A stretch of DNA of 10,271 bases from Massilia sp. (lineage in GTDB: Bacteria; Pseudomonadota; Gammaproteobacteria; Burkholderiales; Burkholderiaceae_D): contig JAQGNM010000018.1 in assembly GCA_028291845.1 (NCBI GenBank), positions 1-10,271 on the forward strand. The letters run 5' to 3'. Below, piece by piece: positions 8,188 through 10,271 of the stretch (its first letter is position 1; the number at the start of each line of letters is the position of its first letter). The notes under the pieces were generated by a model. The model saw nothing but the letters and a program-made list of their open reading frames with translations. It searched no databases and had not been told where the DNA came from. Both the position numbers and the translations under genes were made by a program.

Positions 8188-8212
8188 TGCACCAAAACAA
8201 CAATATGGTGCA
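8188..8212 (+). promoter_or_regulatory. Inverted repeat TGCACCA-N11-TGGTGCA in the kup leader
   Basis: A perfect 7-bp inverted repeat with an 11-base A-rich spacer begins at about the predicted transcription start and ends three bases before the TTG start codon. In RNA it would form a hairpin that buries GGTG (8207-8210), the only SD-like bases near the start. In DNA it could be an operator. A competing small stem GTGC-GAT-GCAC lies at 8182-8192. Confidence 0.4.
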
Positions 8213-8215
8213 ATC

Positions 8216-10093
8216 TTGACCCCAGAACACAAGAAAGCCAGCCTGGCGACCATGACGCTGGCGGCTGTGGGTATCGTCTACGGCGATATCGGTACCAGTC
8301 CCCTGTACACCCTCAAGACCATCTTCGACCCCGAACACGGGCTCGCCCTGAACACGTTTAACTTGCTCGGCGTGGTGTCCCTGATTTTCTGGGGCCTGAC
8401 CATGATCGTCGCCTTGAAATACGTCACCCTGATGCTACGCGCCGATAACCGCGGCGAGGGCGGCATCATGGCGCTGATGGCGCTGACCTTATCGTCCGTC
8501 ACCAGGACCTCGAAATGGTTCACACCCCTGCTGATGCTGGGCGTATTCGGCGCCACCATGTTTTATGGCGACAGCGTGATCACCCCGGCGATTTCCGTGC
8601 TGGGCGCCATCGAGGGCCTGGAAACGGCGGCGCCGGCGCTCGAGCGCTACGTCGTGCCGCTGACGATCATCGTGCTGGTCGGACTGTACTGGGCGCAAAA
8701 ACACGGCACCGCCGGCATCGGCCGCTGGTTCGGGCCGATCATGGTCGTCTGGTTCGCCGCCCTGGCGGTCATGGGCGTCATCAACATCGTCAAGGCGCCG
8801 CAGATCCTGGCCGCCTTAAATCCCCTCAACGCGTTCTTGTTCATGCTGCAGAACCGCTACGTCGCTTTTGTCGCCCTCGGCGCGGTGGTGCTGGCGTTCA
8901 CCGGCGCCGAAGCGCTGTACGCCGACATGGGCCACTTCGGCAAGAAGCCGATCCGCGCTGCCTGGTTCCTCGTCGTCTTTCCGGCGCTGGCGCTGAACTA
9001 CCTGGGCCAGGGCGCGCTGTTGATCTCCGATCCGTCGGCGATCGCCAATCCCTTCTTCCGCCAGCTCGGCGCCTGGAGCGTCTACCCGCTGGTGCTGCTG
9101 TCGACCATGGCGGCGGTGATCGCTTCGCAGGCCACCATCTCCGGCACCTTCTCGATGACCAAGCAAGCCATCGCCCTGGGGCTGTTGCCGCGCATGCGCG
9201 TGCTGCATACCTCCGAGAGCGAGATCGGCCAGATCTACATCCCCGCCGTCAACTGGCTGCAGCTGCTGGTGGTGCTGGGCGCGGTGATCGGTTTCGGTTC
9301 GTCCGACAAGCTGGCCGGCGCCTACGGCATCGCGGTGACCGCCACCATGCTGTGCACCACCATTCTGACCTTCTTCCTGACCCGCTACCGCTGGCACCTG
9401 CCGCTGTGGGTGTGCTTCGGCGCCACCGGCTTTTTCCTCATGATGGACATCATGCTGTTCTCGGCCAGCACCCTGAAACTGCTGCATGGCGGCTGGTTCC
9501 CGCTGCTGTTGGGCGCGATTTTGTTCACCGTGATGGTGACCTGGAAGCGCGGCCGCGAACTGGTGTTCGAGAACCTGCAGAAGCACGCCATCCCGCTCGA
9601 AGATTTTCTGGCTTCTCTGTTCGTGGCGCCGCCCGAGCGCGTCTACGGCACCGCGATTTTCCTGCGCGGCGAAAGCGATGGCGTGCCGCACGCGCTGCTG
9701 CACAACCTGTCGCACAACAAGGTGCTGCACGAGCGCGTGGTTTTTCTCACGGTGCACATCCGCGAAGTGCCGTGGATCCCCGTCGAAGAACAGGCCAAGG
9801 TGGTCGAGCTTGGCCACAACTGCTTCCAGGTCAACGTCGAATACGGTTTCAAGGATGAACCGGACATCCCCAACGTGCTGGCCCAGTGCGGGCACCTCGG
9901 CCTGCCGTTCGAGATGATGGAGACCTCGTTCTTCATCGCCCGCCAGACGGTGATCTCGGCGCCCGGCGGCGGCATGGCGCCATGGCGCGAACATTTGTAT
10001 GTGGCGATGTCGCGAAACGCCCGTGGGGCGGCGGATTACTATCAAATTCCGCCGAATCGGGTGATTGAACTGGGCACGCAAGTGGAAATATAG
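8216..10093 (+). CDS. kup: Low-affinity potassium transporter Kup
   Basis: From the TTG at 8216 the protein has 625 residues, the usual Kup size. Kup (KUP/HAK/KT family) imports K+ with protons across the inner membrane. Conserved motifs are GDIGTSPLY in the first helix (23-31), RADNRGEGGIMALM (75-88), FYGDSVITPA (116-125), FTGAEALYADMGHFG (228-242) and IASQATISG (302-310). About twelve membrane helices span 12-445, and a soluble cytoplasmic domain follows (about 446-625). The frame is open to a GTG at 8171, which would add 15 residues, but that codon lies within a likely promoter and has no ribosome site. TTG 8216 has GGTG five bases upstream. The upstream gene ends 87 bases before this start and the leader has its own promoter-like elements, so kup is probably transcribed alone. 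The start choice is moderately sure, the family very sure. Confidence 0.96.
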   Translation: MTPEHKKASLATMTLAAVGIVYGDIGTSPLYTLKTIFDPEHGLALNTFNLLGVVSLIFWGLTMIVALKYVTLMLRADNRGEGGIMALMALTLSSVTRTSKWFTPLLMLGVFGATMFYGDSVITPAISVLGAIEGLETAAPALERYVVPLTIIVLVGLYWAQKHGTAGIGRWFGPIMVVWFAALAVMGVINIVKAPQILAALNPLNAFLFMLQNRYVAFVALGAVVLAFTGAEALYADMGHFGKKPIRAAWFLVVFPALALNYLGQGALLISDPSAIANPFFRQLGAWSVYPLVLLSTMAAVIASQATISGTFSMTKQAIALGLLPRMRVLHTSESEIGQIYIPAVNWLQLLVVLGAVIGFGSSDKLAGAYGIAVTATMLCTTILTFFLTRYRWHLPLWVCFGATGFFLMMDIMLFSASTLKLLHGGWFPLLLGAILFTVMVTWKRGRELVFENLQKHAIPLEDFLASLFVAPPERVYGTAIFLRGESDGVPHALLHNLSHNKVLHERVVFLTVHIREVPWIPVEEQAKVVELGHNCFQVNVEYGFKDEPDIPNVLAQCGHLGLPFEMMETSFFIARQTVISAPGGGMAPWREHLYVAMSRNARGAADYYQIPPNRVIELGTQVEI

Positions 10094-10271
10094 TCAAACC
10101 TGTCATGAGGAGTAGCGCCTCGCCCCCGAACATGAAAGCTCCAGAAAGAGCAAGATGGAGGTGGGCACACAGGACAACAAAAGTCGTCTTTTGAATGGCG
10201 GTCCGACCCCGGTCCAAACCAGACTTGACGGAACTGGCGCGCACCCCCGACTGTCGCACGACTTGCGTCGT
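10094..10271. other. Region after kup without a recognisable gene
   Basis: No credible coding sequence is visible. The stretch contains short dyads: GCTC/GAGC around 10139-10152, CAAAAG-TCGT-CTTTTG at 10178-10193, and GGTC-C-GACC at 10200-10208 followed by a second GGTCC. None is a strong Rho-independent terminator. The GGTCCGACCCC word recalls palindromic intergenic repeats of related genomes, but one copy cannot prove it. Confidence 0.4.

Noticed and set aside
8188..8212. NtrC site and sigma-54 promoter before kup
   Set aside because: The half-sites resemble NtrC arms, but the spacing is much longer than the usual five-base gap, and no GG/GC -24/-12 pair is present.
8515..9858. Long plus-strand frame of 447 residues inside kup
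   Set aside because: The kup frame is certain from its motifs, and this Arg/His-rich frame is its off-frame shadow.
8816..10081. Long minus-strand frame of 421 residues opposite kup
   Set aside because: Antisense shadow rich in His, Gln and Arg with no recognisable domain.
9933..10259. Minus-strand frame entering kup from the right edge
   Set aside because: It overlaps the kup 3' end antisense and has no family resemblance or ribosome site.

Overview
The window looks like chromosomal DNA of a GC-rich betaproteobacterium, probably of the Oxalobacteraceae (Massilia, Duganella or Janthinobacterium type). This rests on codon use and on the general look of EttA, RarD, Kup and the HzsA-like protein; no database search was possible. 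I see no transposase, integrase, phage gene, tRNA, rRNA or CRISPR array.

Layout. Bases 3-206 hold the last 67 codons of an AlkB-type 2-oxoglutarate/Fe(II) dioxygenase. A 299-base AT-richer leader (207-505) follows, with several OmpR/CpxR-like direct repeats in 10-bp phase. It precedes a small secreted outer-membrane beta-barrel protein (506-1066). A strong bidirectional terminator (1092-1124) separates this gene from three minus-strand genes. Read in their own direction these are a periplasmic beta-propeller-like lipoprotein (5599-3950), the DMT-family permease RarD (3878-3009) and the translation factor EttA (2816-1149). A terminator-like hairpin between the lipoprotein gene and rarD runs right up to the rarD start codon.

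Divergent from the lipoprotein gene is a large exported protein with one CxxCH haem site that resembles the hydrazine synthase alpha-subunit (HzsA-related) family (about 5855-8128). The window ends with the potassium transporter gene kup (8216-10093) and 178 bases without a recognisable gene.

The most unusual structure is at 5770-5961. It is a tandem array of sixteen degenerate 12-bp units, consensus CCTGTGGACAAG, with no slippage of register. Many units match or nearly match the DnaA box (TTATNCACA read on the minus strand), and three are perfect. The array fills much of the divergent intergenic region and runs into the HzsA-like gene, where its last units encode the hydrophobic core of the signal peptide. 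It could be a DnaA-binding or titration locus, a regulatory array, or a tandem repeat turned into an export signal.

The lipoprotein and the HzsA-like haem protein share a control region and are both predicted outside the cytoplasm, so they may work together; this is inference. EttA, RarD, Kup and the AlkB-like enzyme are ordinary chromosomal functions with no evident link to that pair.
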